From positions 2,410,698 through 2,474,697 of the forward strand of contig NZ_JAMXLE010000001.1 of assembly GCF_024055895.1 (NCBI RefSeq): a DNA stretch of 64,000 nucleotides, written 5' to 3'. How positions within the stretch are numbered: the first letter of the stretch is position 1; the number at the start of each line of letters is the position of its first letter. A model generated the notes under the pieces. The model was not told the origin of the DNA and searched no databases. It saw only the letters and a list, made by a program, of their open reading frames with translations. Source of the stretch: Rhizobium sp. L1K21 (GTDB lineage: Bacteria; Pseudomonadota; Alphaproteobacteria; Rhizobiales; Rhizobiaceae). This document shows positions 35,176-44,886 of the stretch, one piece after another. The translations under genes and the position numbers were made by a program.

Positions 35176-35679
35176 TCACCGTCCATCAGTGCGTACGCCC
35201 GTGAGGGCCCGCTCCAGTGCGTCGAGTTCCTGATGCGAAAAGACAGCAATGCCGTTTTGCTTAAGCAAGGCTGCCGTCACGCCGGCACCGGCGTGCTTGT
35301 TCCCGGAAAAGCTACCATCGTGAATCTTGGCCGAACCGCAGGATGGGCTGCCGTCGATGAGGAGAGCGAAGGCGCAGCCAGTCTCGCGCGCCAGCGCCAG
35401 TGCTGCCTGCGCGCCATCCATATAGGCTGCCGTCACGTCTGCCCCGGCGCTATCGATGACTTTTGCGCTGCCCGCAAGAACATCGCTGCCGGTCATGCCG
35501 TTTTCGATTTCGGCCGGCAGGCGCGGTGTTGAAAAACCACCGGCCAGTTCCGGGCAGGTGGAAACCAGCCGCCCCTCGCCGCGCCACTGTTCAACGCGCA
35601 AGTCAAGAAGCGGCTTGGCCTGCCCGTCATAACGAACGGGACGACCATCAAGACAGGCGGAGATGAGGATTTTCGGCAT
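35176..35679 (-). CDS. DUF523 family protein
   Basis: A 167-residue cytoplasmic protein of the DUF523 (YbbK) type: MPKILISACLDGRPVRYDG at the N-terminus with a conserved cysteine, STCPELAGGFSTPRLPAEI, and LLIDGSPSCGSAKIHDG, giving three conserved cysteines that could bind a metal or Fe-S centre. Function is not established. It lies after glyS on the same strand, about 45 bases downstream, and may be its last operon gene. Confidence 0.85.
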   Translation of the reverse strand: MPKILISACLDGRPVRYDGQAKPLLDLRVEQWRGEGRLVSTCPELAGGFSTPRLPAEIENGMTGSDVLAGSAKVIDSAGADVTAAYMDGAQAALALARETGCAFALLIDGSPSCGSAKIHDGSFSGNKHAGAGVTAALLKQNGIAVFSHQELDALERALTGVRTDGR

Positions 35680-35725
35680 GAAACAAGACTATCACCCTCT
35701 CAGAAGGCTGAGAAGGTGACTGTCT

Positions 35726-37843
35726 TTAGCCGTTGATCTTGGAGAAGTCCGCAACCGTTGCCGTGGTCTCACGGATGAGGGCCAGGAGCGCCAGACGGTT
35801 GGCACGGATGGCTTCATCCTCGTCATTGACCAGAACATCGGTGAAGAAGCGGTCGACCGGGCCGCGCAGTTTGGACAGCGCTTCCATGGCTTCACGGAAG
35901 TCTTCGCGCTTCACGGCTTCGGCAGCTTCCATGGAGGCCAGGCTGATCGCCTTGAAGAGTTCGCGTTCTGCGGCCTCGGTGAAGAGGTCCTCATCGGCGC
36001 TTTGCGCAACCTTCGTGCCCTTCTTCTCTTCCGCGGCCAGTAGCTGGGTGGCGCGCTTGGTGCCAGCGAGAAGGTTCAGCCCGTCTTCAGAGGTGATGAA
36101 GGCGGTGAGCGCTTCAGCGCGGCGGGCGACCATCAAGAGATCGTCGGCCTCCGGCGTCAGTACGGCATCGATGATGTCGTGGCGCGCGCCTTGATCGCGG
36201 AGATAGACTTTCAGGCGGTCGTGGAAGAAGGACAGGAGGTCCGCATCCTTGGCGAATGTGAGCAAAGGCAGGCGGACATTTCCCTTTTCCAGCAAAATGC
36301 GGATCACACCTAGAGCCGCACGACGCAGCGCATAAGGGTCTTTCGAGCCTGTGGGCTTTTCGTCGATGGCCCAGAAACCAGCGAGCGTATCCAGCTTGTC
36401 GGCGAGCGCAACAGTGGCGGCGACCGGATTGGTCGGCAGCGAGTCCGATGGGCCGAGCGGCTTGTAGTGTTCTTCGAGGGCGGCGGCGACATCGGCGTCC
36501 TCGCCCTGCAGGAGCGCATATTTGTGGCCCATGATGCCCTGAAGCTCGGGAAATTCGCCGACAGCCTCGGTGCGCAGGTCGGCTTTGGCGAGCACAGCTG
36601 CACGGTCAACCTTGGCTGGATCGGCACCGGTGATGGCGCTGAGTTCCTTTGCCAGCGCACGGATGCGGGCAACACGCTCACCTTGCGTGCCAAGCTTGGC
36701 ATGGAAGGTGACGTTCAGATGGTCGAGCTTGGCCATGCGCTGATCGAGCGGCTTCTTAAGATCAAGATCGAATTTTGCGGCGCTGTCCTTCAGTTCGGCG
36801 AGATCCGGCAGATCGCGCTGGTCCTGCTTCCAGAAGTGAACGGCATCCGACAGGCGCGAGCGCACGACCTTGCCATTGCCGTGCATGATTTCCTTGCCGC
36901 CATCCTTGGCTTCAATATTGGAAACAAGGATGAAGTGGTTGGACAGCGCATTCTCGCCGCCCTTGCGGCAGACGAAACATTTCTGGTTCGTCTTGATCGT
37001 CAGGCGGATAATTTCGTCCGGGATATCCAGAAATTCCTCTTCGAAGGTGCCCATCAGGACATTCGGATATTCAACAAGACCGGAGACCTCTTCGAGAAGA
37101 CCTTCGTCTTCCACGAGATCGAGACCGGAGGCAAAAGCGAGGTTCTTGGCGTCCTGCAGAATGATTTCCTTGCGGCGCTCGGCGTCGAGAACGACCTTGG
37201 CCTTCTCCAGGGCAGCCACATAATCGTCGAAACGCTTGACCGTGATCGGCTCCGGCGCGTGGAAACGGTGCCCATACGTGACGTTCGATGCAGTGATGCC
37301 GTCGACTTCAAAGGGAATGACCGATACTTCGTCATTTTCCACGCCGAAGGTGCAGACGATGGACTGCAGCGGGCGCACCCAACGCAGCGCGCCCGGCTGG
37401 GCCGATGCCGCGCCCGAGCGCATGGATTTCGGCCAGGGAAAATTGCGGATAATGCCGGGCATAACCTCGGCAATGATCTCTTCGGCAGCACGGCCCGGCT
37501 TTTCGATGACCGCGACGTAGAAATCACCCTTTTTGGGATCGTTCTGCACCTCTGCCTGATCGATGGAGGTCAGCCCTGCGCCACGCAGAAAGCCTTCGAT
37601 TGCCTTTTCTGGGGCATCGGTGCGCGGACCCTTGCGCTCTTCGCGCGTATCGGCAGACCGCGCCGTCAGCCCACGGATATCCAGCGTCAGCCGGCGTGGC
37701 GTCCAATATTCGCGTGCGCCCTCATAGGTCAAACCGGCATCGACCAATGCATCCGTCAGCAGCTTTTTCAGGTCGCCCGCCGCCTTGCGTTGCATGCGTG
37801 CGGGTATCTCTTCGGAGCGAAGTTCGAGAAGGAGGTCAGGCAT
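35726..37843 (-). CDS. glyS: Glycyl-tRNA synthetase beta subunit
   Basis: A 705-residue beta chain of the alpha2beta2 bacterial glycyl-tRNA synthetase, which binds tRNA-Gly. It begins [18 protein letters not shown], the family start. It has the B3/4-like and HD-like central part ([18 protein letters not shown] near 510) and a C-terminal anticodon-binding-like helical domain (about 590-700). The catalytic alpha subunit glyQ is on the same strand 6.9 kb upstream, separated by an unrelated block. Confidence 0.97.
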   Translation of the reverse strand: MPDLLLELRSEEIPARMQRKAAGDLKKLLTDALVDAGLTYEGAREYWTPRRLTLDIRGLTARSADTREERKGPRTDAPEKAIEGFLRGAGLTSIDQAEVQNDPKKGDFYVAVIEKPGRAAEEIIAEVMPGIIRNFPWPKSMRSGAASAQPGALRWVRPLQSIVCTFGVENDEVSVIPFEVDGITASNVTYGHRFHAPEPITVKRFDDYVAALEKAKVVLDAERRKEIILQDAKNLAFASGLDLVEDEGLLEEVSGLVEYPNVLMGTFEEEFLDIPDEIIRLTIKTNQKCFVCRKGGENALSNHFILVSNIEAKDGGKEIMHGNGKVVRSRLSDAVHFWKQDQRDLPDLAELKDSAAKFDLDLKKPLDQRMAKLDHLNVTFHAKLGTQGERVARIRALAKELSAITGADPAKVDRAAVLAKADLRTEAVGEFPELQGIMGHKYALLQGEDADVAAALEEHYKPLGPSDSLPTNPVAATVALADKLDTLAGFWAIDEKPTGSKDPYALRRAALGVIRILLEKGNVRLPLLTFAKDADLLSFFHDRLKVYLRDQGARHDIIDAVLTPEADDLLMVARRAEALTAFITSEDGLNLLAGTKRATQLLAAEEKKGTKVAQSADEDLFTEAAERELFKAISLASMEAAEAVKREDFREAMEALSKLRGPVDRFFTDVLVNDEDEAIRANRLALLALIRETTATVADFSKING

Positions 37844-37942
37844 GGTTGTTCAGCTTGCTAATTGCTTGTGAAATCTGTGCGCGGGACTTAGCAAGCTGCG
37901 AGACGATTGTCACCTAGTTGGCGCGAGAAAAGCCCTGTCGGC

Positions 37943-38503
37943 TTATCGCGAGTGGTTGATGCGGTTCGCGATGAAAACAGCGATCACCAGCACAATCACG
38001 CCGCCTATGGCATAGGGCAGAACGGAATGACCTGCCTCTGGACTGAAGATGACGCTCCAGAGCGATTTCACCAGCGCGCCCGCAGCAGCGACACCAAGGC
38101 CAAGCCTCCATGACCGCTTCCAGAACGCCGCCGCCAGCGCCCAGCCATAAAAAATAACGGCCAATGCCCCCACCATATTGGTGAGAGACCAGCCCTGAGA
38201 AAGAATGTCTTTTTCCATCGCCAGGAAGCGCATGACATCCTCGCGGGGCACGGCAGGTGCCGGAAACCAGAACATGGAGGTCAACAGCGCCAGAATGGAT
38301 GCCATGATGCCGGTGAGTGAGCGGCGAAAGGCAAAATAGCAGAAGGGTAATAAAAAGAGCGGGCGGGCCACCCATGAGGCGGTGTTCTGATGGCGGGTGA
38401 AGGCCCAATCGAAGAAGGGACGGTGTTCAAAAAACACAGTCAGCAATATGAGGGTGGCGAAAGCCAGCATAGCAGCCGCGGCACGGTCCCAATTCCGGGT
38501 CAT
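37943..38503 (-). CDS. Hypothetical integral membrane protein
   Basis: A 186-residue protein with about six hydrophobic helices (near 9-25, 43-58, 65-82, 108-127, 131-147, 163-181). The first loop has FFEHRPFFDWAFTRHQNTASWVARP, and FPAPAVPREDVMRFL lies between helices 3 and 4. I do not recognise the family. It lies on the glyS strand, about 100 bases upstream of glyS, so it could be co-transcribed. Codon use and an ATG start with few competitors support a real gene. Confidence 0.7.
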   Translation of the reverse strand: MTRNWDRAAAAMLAFATLILLTVFFEHRPFFDWAFTRHQNTASWVARPLFLLPFCYFAFRRSLTGIMASILALLTSMFWFPAPAVPREDVMRFLAMEKDILSQGWSLTNMVGALAVIFYGWALAAAFWKRSWRLGLGVAAAGALVKSLWSVIFSPEAGHSVLPYAIGGVIVLVIAVFIANRINHSR

Positions 38504-38732
38504 GGTCTTTCCTTTTCCTTTGACCGTAGTGGGTCAAAGGCTTGTACCGGTTCAAAATCCGTTTCCTTTTTAAACAGGTTGTCTTTGGCGTCCTTCGCCA
38601 TCAGGGGAACTTTTGCCCGGCCATATCGGTTTACATTTCATCAGTATAACTTGCAGCGGCGCGCAGAAGAACAATCGCCGAGACGTCTCAGAGACGCACG
38701 GAAACCGCCGCTTCCACATGATGGAGGAAAAA

Positions 38733-39230
38733 ATGCAGTTTTCGAAATATACCAAACATGGTGCAATGATGATTGCGCTTGTGGCAGCAACATCCCCGGC
38801 CCTCGTTGCCAGTGCAGGCAGCGCATTTGCCGCATCGGAGAAGGTAAAGACCTTTATCCTGCCGGCGAACAAGACCAAGATTCCGCTTCCCGAACCGCGG
38901 CCGATCCGGTTCAACGACAACAATCCGCGCGCCATTGACCGCTCGCTTGATGCAGAGCCGCGTGGTGTCGTGGGCATGGTATCGACGGTGTATGCTCAGG
39001 CGCTCATTTCCAACCTGAGCGGCGGGGAAGGCTCGCCGACGCTGACTGAGGTACGTCAGACCTTGAAGGCCGCAGCAGACGAGCCGTTGACGATCTCCAT
39101 GATCAAGGAGATCAATATGGAGCTTGCCGAGAACAACAAGGAACTGGCGCTGCTGATTTCGGAATATGACGGCGGCCAGGACGGCTTGGCCGAAGATATT
39201 TACCGCGCCCGCGGCAAGACCTCCGCGTAA
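38733..39230 (+). CDS. Small secreted protein of unknown function
   Basis: A 165-residue protein with a long signal peptide (about 1-36, ending GSAFA), then a proline-rich part (IPLPEPRPIRFNDN) and a helical C-terminal part (about 95-150, LTEVRQTLKAAADEPLTISMIKEINMELAENNKELALLISEYDG when read in pieces). GGAGG lies seven bases before the ATG. It stands on the plus strand between reverse-strand genes. I do not recognise the family. The frame is open further upstream to 38613 but without a better start. Confidence 0.65.
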   Translation: MQFSKYTKHGAMMIALVAATSPALVASAGSAFAASEKVKTFILPANKTKIPLPEPRPIRFNDNNPRAIDRSLDAEPRGVVGMVSTVYAQALISNLSGGEGSPTLTEVRQTLKAAADEPLTISMIKEINMELAENNKELALLISEYDGGQDGLAEDIYRARGKTSA

Positions 39231-39255
39231 AGCTTCAGGCGGTGGGGATCGGAGA

Positions 39256-41202
39256 TTACCAGCCGCCCCCGCCGCCACCGCCGCCGCCGCCGCCGGACGA
39301 ACCGCCGCCGAACGAACCAGACGAAGAACTTGGCGGCGGTGCAGGAAGGCTGGACACGGCGGTGGATGCCATGGACGAGGATATGTGGCTTATGCCGCGG
39401 CTGAAGGAATCGTATCCGTGGCCGCTGTACCAAAGAGGCTGATAGGGCTCACTGAGCCTGGCATCCGCCAGCCATTTTTCAAACGCTTCGTTCCAGGGTT
39501 TTTCAACGCCGAGCGCAACAGCATAGGGAAGCAGGGTTTCAAAATGTTTGGGCGACATCTTTGGTGCGCCCTGCATGTTCATGCGGTCTTTTTCAGCCAA
39601 AGTCAGGTACAAGCGCAGCCCAGCGATCTCATCCATGATCTTGGAGCCAAGGGGCGTTGGCGCGCCCATGATGAAAAAGAAGATGATATTGGCCACCACA
39701 ATGCTGCACATGGCGAGCACGGCGGGCAATTCCCCGGTTGCGTAAAGCGTATCGAAAGTGGCTGCAAACAGAAGGCCGACGATTCCCAGAATGAACAGTC
39801 CGACGATGGCAAAAATGACGATCGTCAGACCCTTTTTGGCCAGCGAGGCGTTTGAAAGGCCGCGGCCGAATACGCCGGCGAATATGCCAATGAAAATCGC
39901 CAGAAAATTCGGGAATATGATCATACCGATTGCATCGTCGGAGAACCGGCCAAAGATGAATATCGAGGCAAAAGCGATGACCGAAAGCGCAATGCCAGCG
40001 ACAACATAAGACGCGTTGAACTGATAATATTTGCCGCGATGTTCCTTCTCGATGGCGGTGACGAAATCGCCTCCGAGGGTTTGAACGGATTTTCCGTTCG
40101 ATTTGGCGATACGGAAGCCTTCCGACTTCTTGCGCACGTTTTCGAATATCACCGCCTCGCCAGGGGGCAGGCCGTCACCTTTGGCACCGGGCACCGCACG
40201 CATGGTGACGACGGAATCGAGGTCTTCCAGAGTGATGAGCCCCTTGACTGCCAGATTGATGCAGGCTGCGGAAAAGGCTTCCCACTGGCCCGAGCCGAAA
40301 CCCTTGGCATCGACATATTTGATCAAGGCAGGCGACAGGCCGTGGGGCGCATCCCAGCGCGGCACGACGATGCCGCGGGGCGGATCGCGACCGACCTTGG
40401 ACCACGACCAGCCGTACCAGCCCCAAACCAGAATCGCGCCAACGAGGCCGAGGATCAGGTTGCGATTGTCGCGCCACCACCAGCGGCGCAAATCGGCATC
40501 AGTCGGTTCGTCGACTGTGCCCTGCGGCATGGTGACTGAGACCGTCAGACCTTCATAGGCTGCCAGCGGGCGGGTGGTCTCCACAATAACCTGATTGCCA
40601 GCGACCGCGCTCCTTGCATTCTTGCCCGTTGCCCCTTGAGCGCCGGTGTAAAGCGACACATCGATGACGCTTGCACCGTCTGGCAGCGTGATCGTCGCTG
40701 TTGCCTTTTCGATGGGGAAGATCCAGCCGTTGCCGGTCACATTCCAGTAAAGCTCATCGCGATCATCCCAGAGGTCAATCTGGCGACCGGTCTTGTAGGT
40801 GAAACGGTAGACCTGAATACCGCTATCGACCCAGACGTCAGCACTGCCCGCATAGATGCGAATACCATTGGGAATGCTTTCGGTGTGATACGGTTCGGGT
40901 TTGCCATTGCGCTCCACGGAAAGCAGATCAAAATCCACCTCGCGGATCCGGCCGGTTGCATCTTCAAACGTCAGGGGAAAATCGCGGTATATGCCGTGAT
41001 TGATTTGATCACCCTCAACATTGACCGTGATCGTCTCCGCAATCGTCAGTTCGCCACTTTTGGCAAGATCGATATCGGAGTGGTAGGTCTTGATGACTTC
41101 TGCGGCGTGTGCCTGTGCTGCGATGAACAGCAGGCCGAGGAATGCTGGAAGCAATGCGCCGATGCATTTCGGCATTCTCTCACGCCAGGAACGTCTCATC
41201 AC
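39256..41202 (-). CDS. DUF2207 family membrane protein with glycine-rich tail
   Basis: A 648-residue protein: signal peptide (about 10-34), an extracytoplasmic beta-rich domain to about 230 (YHSDIDLAKSGELTIAETITVNVEG, GIYRDFPL), a membrane helix (LILGLVGAILVWGWYGW), and a cytoplasmic region. Three or four more membrane helices near 410-530 follow, with a tail rich in S and G (GGGSSGGGG...) ending in tryptophan. DUF2207 proteins are often next to lemA, as here, with aroA in between. Function unknown; a role in envelope homeostasis is often supposed. The start overlaps the aroA stop by four bases. Confidence 0.88.
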   Translation of the reverse strand: MMRRSWRERMPKCIGALLPAFLGLLFIAAQAHAAEVIKTYHSDIDLAKSGELTIAETITVNVEGDQINHGIYRDFPLTFEDATGRIREVDFDLLSVERNGKPEPYHTESIPNGIRIYAGSADVWVDSGIQVYRFTYKTGRQIDLWDDRDELYWNVTGNGWIFPIEKATATITLPDGASVIDVSLYTGAQGATGKNARSAVAGNQVIVETTRPLAAYEGLTVSVTMPQGTVDEPTDADLRRWWWRDNRNLILGLVGAILVWGWYGWSWSKVGRDPPRGIVVPRWDAPHGLSPALIKYVDAKGFGSGQWEAFSAACINLAVKGLITLEDLDSVVTMRAVPGAKGDGLPPGEAVIFENVRKKSEGFRIAKSNGKSVQTLGGDFVTAIEKEHRGKYYQFNASYVVAGIALSVIAFASIFIFGRFSDDAIGMIIFPNFLAIFIGIFAGVFGRGLSNASLAKKGLTIVIFAIVGLFILGIVGLLFAATFDTLYATGELPAVLAMCSIVVANIIFFFIMGAPTPLGSKIMDEIAGLRLYLTLAEKDRMNMQGAPKMSPKHFETLLPYAVALGVEKPWNEAFEKWLADARLSEPYQPLWYSGHGYDSFSRGISHISSSMASTAVSSLPAPPPSSSSGSFGGGSSGGGGGGGGGGGW

Positions 41203-42458
41203 GCGCGCCTTTCAAACGCAACGCCCAGCGAGGCCAGTGCATCCCAGTAGCCCGGATAGGTTTTTGCGACACAGGACGGATTTTCGATTTTGATGCCGGG
41301 GATCTTCAGACCCGCCAAAGCAAAGCTCATGGCAATCCGGTGATCGGCAAAGGTGTCGATCAATGCGTCAACCGGCTTGCCGGCAAGTGCGGGATTGCCA
41401 TTGACGATGAGGTCGTCGCCCTCTTCGACCGCCAGACCGGCGCTGATATTGTTGAGACCCAGCGACAATGCACGAATGCGGTCGCATTCCTTCACACGCA
41501 GGTTTTCAATGCCGGTAAAACGCACCGGGCTGTTGTTGAAGGCGGCAAGGACAGCCAGCGTGGGGATTGCGTCCTGCATCTGGCTGCCATCGATTGAGCC
41601 CGGCATATGGGGGAAAGCGGCGATCATGTCATAGGAACGCGCATCGGGTTGTGAAAATTCGGATGCGGCAACGCCGAGATCAATTTTTCCGCCGGTGAGC
41701 ACTTCCATCGCCCAGAGATAGGTGGCAGCTGACGCATCCGGCTCAATCAGGTAATCGGCAGCTTTGTAGCCGGTGGGCTCAATGATCCATTTGGCATCGC
41801 CTTCCTGGTGAACCTTGGCGCCGAACGCCTCCATGCAGGCGGTGGTGAGCGTGATATAGCCGCGTGCGCCAATGGCCGTACCGGCGAGTTCGACGGTGAA
41901 TGCTTCCCTGCCGCAGGCCGCCGCCATCAACAGTGCGGAGACATATTGCGATGAGAGACCGGCATCTATTGTGACATGATTTTTCGTAAAACCACCCTTG
42001 GCCCAAACCGTCACCGGCGGGCAGCCGGTGGGCGCGAGCACATCCACACCCAGCGTGGAGAGCCCATGGACAAGCGGCGAGATGGGACGCTTTTGCATAT
42101 GCTCATCGCCATCGATGATGAAGGTGCCTTCAAACATGGCGACAGCTGCCGTTAAAAAACGGGTGGCTGTACCGGCATTGCCGAGGAAAAGCGCATTTTC
42201 CGGCTCCTTCAGGCCACCATTGCCATGAACGATGAAGGTCGTATGGTCCGGCTCTTCAATGACCACGCCCATGGCACGCAGGGCATAGGCCATATAGAGC
42301 GTGTCATCACTCTTCAGCGCACCGGCTAACTTGCTGACGCCCTTGGCCAGACCGGCCAGCAGGAGCGCTCGATTGGTGATGGACTTGGAGCCCGGCGGCA
42401 TGATCCGGCCCTGAAGCGCGTGAGTGGGTGGCGTGATTGTCAGCGTGTCTTTTGTCAT
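41199..42458 (-). CDS. aroA: 3-phosphoshikimate 1-carboxyvinyltransferase (EPSP synthase), divergent type
   Basis: A 419-residue EPSP synthase of the shikimate pathway: PPGSKSITNRALLLAGL near 22, LFLGNAGTATRFL at 90-102, HMQKRPISPL near 118 and ENLRVKECDRIRAL near 335. Position 101, normally proline in class I enzymes, is phenylalanine here (codon 42156-42158). Two-domain fold with full length. It lies between lemA and the DUF2207 gene, not with cmk and rpsA, the usual aroA site in this order, so it may be a second copy or a relocated one. It is translationally coupled to the DUF2207 gene. Confidence 0.92.
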   Translation of the reverse strand: MTKDTLTITPPTHALQGRIMPPGSKSITNRALLLAGLAKGVSKLAGALKSDDTLYMAYALRAMGVVIEEPDHTTFIVHGNGGLKEPENALFLGNAGTATRFLTAAVAMFEGTFIIDGDEHMQKRPISPLVHGLSTLGVDVLAPTGCPPVTVWAKGGFTKNHVTIDAGLSSQYVSALLMAAACGREAFTVELAGTAIGARGYITLTTACMEAFGAKVHQEGDAKWIIEPTGYKAADYLIEPDASAATYLWAMEVLTGGKIDLGVAASEFSQPDARSYDMIAAFPHMPGSIDGSQMQDAIPTLAVLAAFNNSPVRFTGIENLRVKECDRIRALSLGLNNISAGLAVEEGDDLIVNGNPALAGKPVDALIDTFADHRIAMSFALAGLKIPGIKIENPSCVAKTYPGYWDALASLGVAFERRA

Positions 42459-42497
42459 CAGTCTTTTTAAATCTGGGCTGCGTTTTGCCGCCTCATA

Positions 42498-43046
42498 TCA
42501 GAACTTCACTTGCGGGACAGCCCTGTCGGACTCATTGGTGATTTCGAAATAAGGCTTCTTGGAAAAACCGAAGGCGTTGGCGATGAAGTTGGTGGGAACG
42601 CTTTCCACCTTGGTATTCAGATCGCGCACGGCTCCATTGTAATAACGCCGTGACATCTGGATTTCGGTTTCGAGCGTTTCCAGCGACTGCTGGAGTTCAG
42701 CGAAATTTTCGTTGGCCTTCAAATCCGGATAGGCTTCGGCAAGCGCGAAGACGCGGCCAAGCGCCTGAGACAGCATGCCTTCAGCCGCCGCCCTGCCCTC
42801 CACATCGCCCGTGGGAACACCTTGCGCCTTGTTACGCAATTCAACCACCTCTTCGAGCGTCGATTTTTCGTGGCTGGCATAGCCTTTGACGGTCTCTATC
42901 AGGTTCGGGATCAAATCGGCGCGGCGTTTGAGCTGCACATCAATGCCCGACCAGGCTTCCTCCGCCATCTGACGGGATTTGACGAGCCCGTTGTAAAGAA
43001 AAACGACAATGACCGCGATAACCGCAACGACGATCAGGACATACAT
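42498..43046 (-). CDS. LemA family protein
   Basis: A 182-residue protein with one N-terminal membrane helix (about 2-20) and a cytoplasmic or periplasmic four-helix bundle. AWSGIDVQLKRRADLIPNLIETVKGYASHE is the LemA signature, and YYNGAVRDLNTKVESVPTNFIA follows at the C-terminus. LemA proteins have no firm function; they are often with DUF2207 or TPM-domain proteins. First gene of lemA-aroA-DUF2207 on this strand; 40 bases separate it from aroA. Confidence 0.92.
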   Translation of the reverse strand: MYVLIVVAVIAVIVVFLYNGLVKSRQMAEEAWSGIDVQLKRRADLIPNLIETVKGYASHEKSTLEEVVELRNKAQGVPTGDVEGRAAAEGMLSQALGRVFALAEAYPDLKANENFAELQQSLETLETEIQMSRRYYNGAVRDLNTKVESVPTNFIANAFGFSKKPYFEITNESDRAVPQVKF

Positions 43047-43268
43047 TCGGACCCCTCCGGTGAAACTTGCCGGAGATTAACGTTTGAACCGGACAAAGTC
43101 ATCACCCGAAAACGGGCCTTTTGGCCGATCTTTTCCCGACAGCCTGTTACCGCGGTAGCAGCCGTCAGAGCCAGCCCCGCCTATCGTTTCACCCATGGAT
43201 GGTGCTGACCAAGCCCAAGACAAGTCGGTTCAAACCGCAGGGCTTGGCTCTCAGACCGGGACGACAGG

Positions 43269-43469
43269 ATGGACGCCATGACAATGCTGATCAAAATGCT
43301 CGCAACGCTGCCGCTGATGGTTCTGTTTTTCGACTATGCCGTGGCGATGGAACGCGTTGAGCCCGCCGGGACGCGCCGAAGCCTGCGCATCATCTCCGGC
43401 CAGACGGATGCCGGGACATTTCCCACACTCAAGGTGAATTGGGAATTGGGTGTGAAGTGGGTGGATTAA
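43269..43469 (+). CDS. Possible small secreted or membrane protein
   Basis: A 66-residue frame with a hydrophobic N-terminal stretch (MLIKMLATLPLMVLFFDYAVA) and a short polar tail. ATG at 43278 with AGGAT upstream is an alternative start. It is flanked by a 220-base gap upstream and by the convergent antitoxin-like gene. No family recognised; it could be a chance frame. Confidence 0.35.
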   Translation: MDAMTMLIKMLATLPLMVLFFDYAVAMERVEPAGTRRSLRIISGQTDAGTFPTLKVNWELGVKWVD

Positions 43470-43522
43470 TCGGCTGCAACTTTGAGAACGATACGAGCCC
43501 TCTGAATTCAGCAGGACCGGAT

Positions 43523-43696
43523 TTAGCGGCGCAGGTTGGCTTCTTCGCGATCGAAACGCCAATCTTCAGGCAACAGGCCAGAGAGATCGCGAATGCGATT
43601 CAGAGCCTCCAGACGCGAACGGTCGCCTTTCTTCAGGTGCGTCATCTCGGCGAGCTTGCCAAGAATACGTGTGGCGAGGCTGTCTGATATACGCAT
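43523..43696 (-). CDS. Small antitoxin-like protein
   Basis: A 57-residue protein: MRISDSLATRILGKLAEM, a helical KGDRSRLEALNRIRDLSG, then LLPEDWRFDREEANLRR. The C-terminal pattern LPxDWxFDREEANxR is common at the end of type II toxin-binding antitoxins. GGAG lies six bases before the ATG at 43696, supporting expression. No toxin frame is adjacent: only about 50 bases separate its stop from the next, opposite gene. The function is a guess. Confidence 0.5.
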   Translation of the reverse strand: MRISDSLATRILGKLAEMTHLKKGDRSRLEALNRIRDLSGLLPEDWRFDREEANLRR

Positions 43697-43759
43697 GATC
43701 AACTCCAAAATATGCACTTTCAATAGCATATCATGGGCTTCCCAATAAGTGGCTGCCTA

Positions 43760-44692
43760 TCAAGCCGCACTCTCATAATTCGCCCCGCCCGCATCGGTCA
43801 GCAAGAACGCTTCACCGCAGGCTTTGGCCAGTGTGCGCACACGCAGGATGTAGCTCTGGCGCTCGGTCACCGAGATGACGCCACGGGCGTCCAGCAGGTT
43901 GAACACGTGTGAGGCCTTGATGCACTGGTCGTAGGCTGGGAAGACACATTTATGGAGCTTCTGATTGTCAGAGTCCCCTGGCGCGCCGGCTTCCAGCAGT
44001 GCCAGGCACTCCTTTTCGGCATCGATGAAGTGACGGTGCAGCATTTCGGTGTTGGCGAATTCGAAATTGTGGCGGGAATATTCCTGCTCGGCCTGCAAAA
44101 AGACCTCGCCGTAGGAAATCTTCTCGTCGCCTTCGCGGCCATTGAAGTTCAGGTCGTAGACGTTGTCGACGCCCTGCACATACATGGCAAGGCGCTCCAG
44201 GCCATAGGTGAGTTCACCGGCAACGGGCGAGCATTCAATGCCGCAGACCTGCTGGAAGTATGTAAACTGCGAGACTTCCATGCCATCGCACCAGCATTCC
44301 CAGCCGAGCCCCCAGGCACCCAGCGTGGGGCTTTCCCAATCGTCTTCGACGAAGCGGATATCGTGCAGCAGCGGATCAAGGCCGATCGCCTCCAGCGAGC
44401 CGAGATAAAGCTCCTGCAGGTTGGAGGGGTTTGGCTTCAGGATCACCTGATACTGATAATAGTGCTGCAGACGGTTGGGATTTTCACCATAGCGGCCATC
44501 GGTCGGGCGGCGTGACGGCTGCACGTAAGCGGCCTTCCACGGCTTGGGACCAAGCGAACGCAACGTCGTTGCCGGGTGGAAGGTGCCGGCTCCCACTTCC
44601 ATATCGTAAGGCTGAAGAACCGCGCAGCCCTTGTCCGCCCAATAATTGTGGAGGGTGAGGATGAGCGCCTGGAACGAGCGCTTGGGGTTCAT
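43760..44692 (-). CDS. glyQ: Glycyl-tRNA synthetase alpha subunit
   Basis: A 310-residue class II catalytic subunit that activates glycine. The N-terminus [40 protein letters not shown], read in pieces, is the family start. [21 protein letters not shown] and [19 protein letters not shown] with motif residues are intact. An in-frame ATG eight codons upstream (44716) is possible. glyS lies on the same strand but 6 kb downstream, with lemA, aroA, DUF2207 and others in between. Confidence 0.97.
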   Translation of the reverse strand: MNPKRSFQALILTLHNYWADKGCAVLQPYDMEVGAGTFHPATTLRSLGPKPWKAAYVQPSRRPTDGRYGENPNRLQHYYQYQVILKPNPSNLQELYLGSLEAIGLDPLLHDIRFVEDDWESPTLGAWGLGWECWCDGMEVSQFTYFQQVCGIECSPVAGELTYGLERLAMYVQGVDNVYDLNFNGREGDEKISYGEVFLQAEQEYSRHNFEFANTEMLHRHFIDAEKECLALLEAGAPGDSDNQKLHKCVFPAYDQCIKASHVFNLLDARGVISVTERQSYILRVRTLAKACGEAFLLTDAGGANYESAA

Positions 44693-44886
44693 ATGATCCG
44701 GGACGCTGGAAGTCATGATATGGGGCCTGAATACAGTTTGAATTCGCGCGGACAGTTGCCACGGCCTCGCGCGGGGGTCAAGCACCTTGGCCGGATTAGG
44801 CCATAATGCCCGCTTGCCAGCCGAATGCTTTATGGCATTATCAAGTTCGTTCCCATGTGGGAATGTTTTTGGAGCCCTTTACGAAA

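Noticed and set aside
36467-37861. 464-codon plus-strand frame opposite glyS
   Set aside because: Antisense of a secure tRNA synthetase gene; no family match and no ribosome site.
39256-39310. GC-rich CCGCCGCCG run that looked like a repeat element
   Set aside because: It encodes the glycine-rich tail of the DUF2207 protein.
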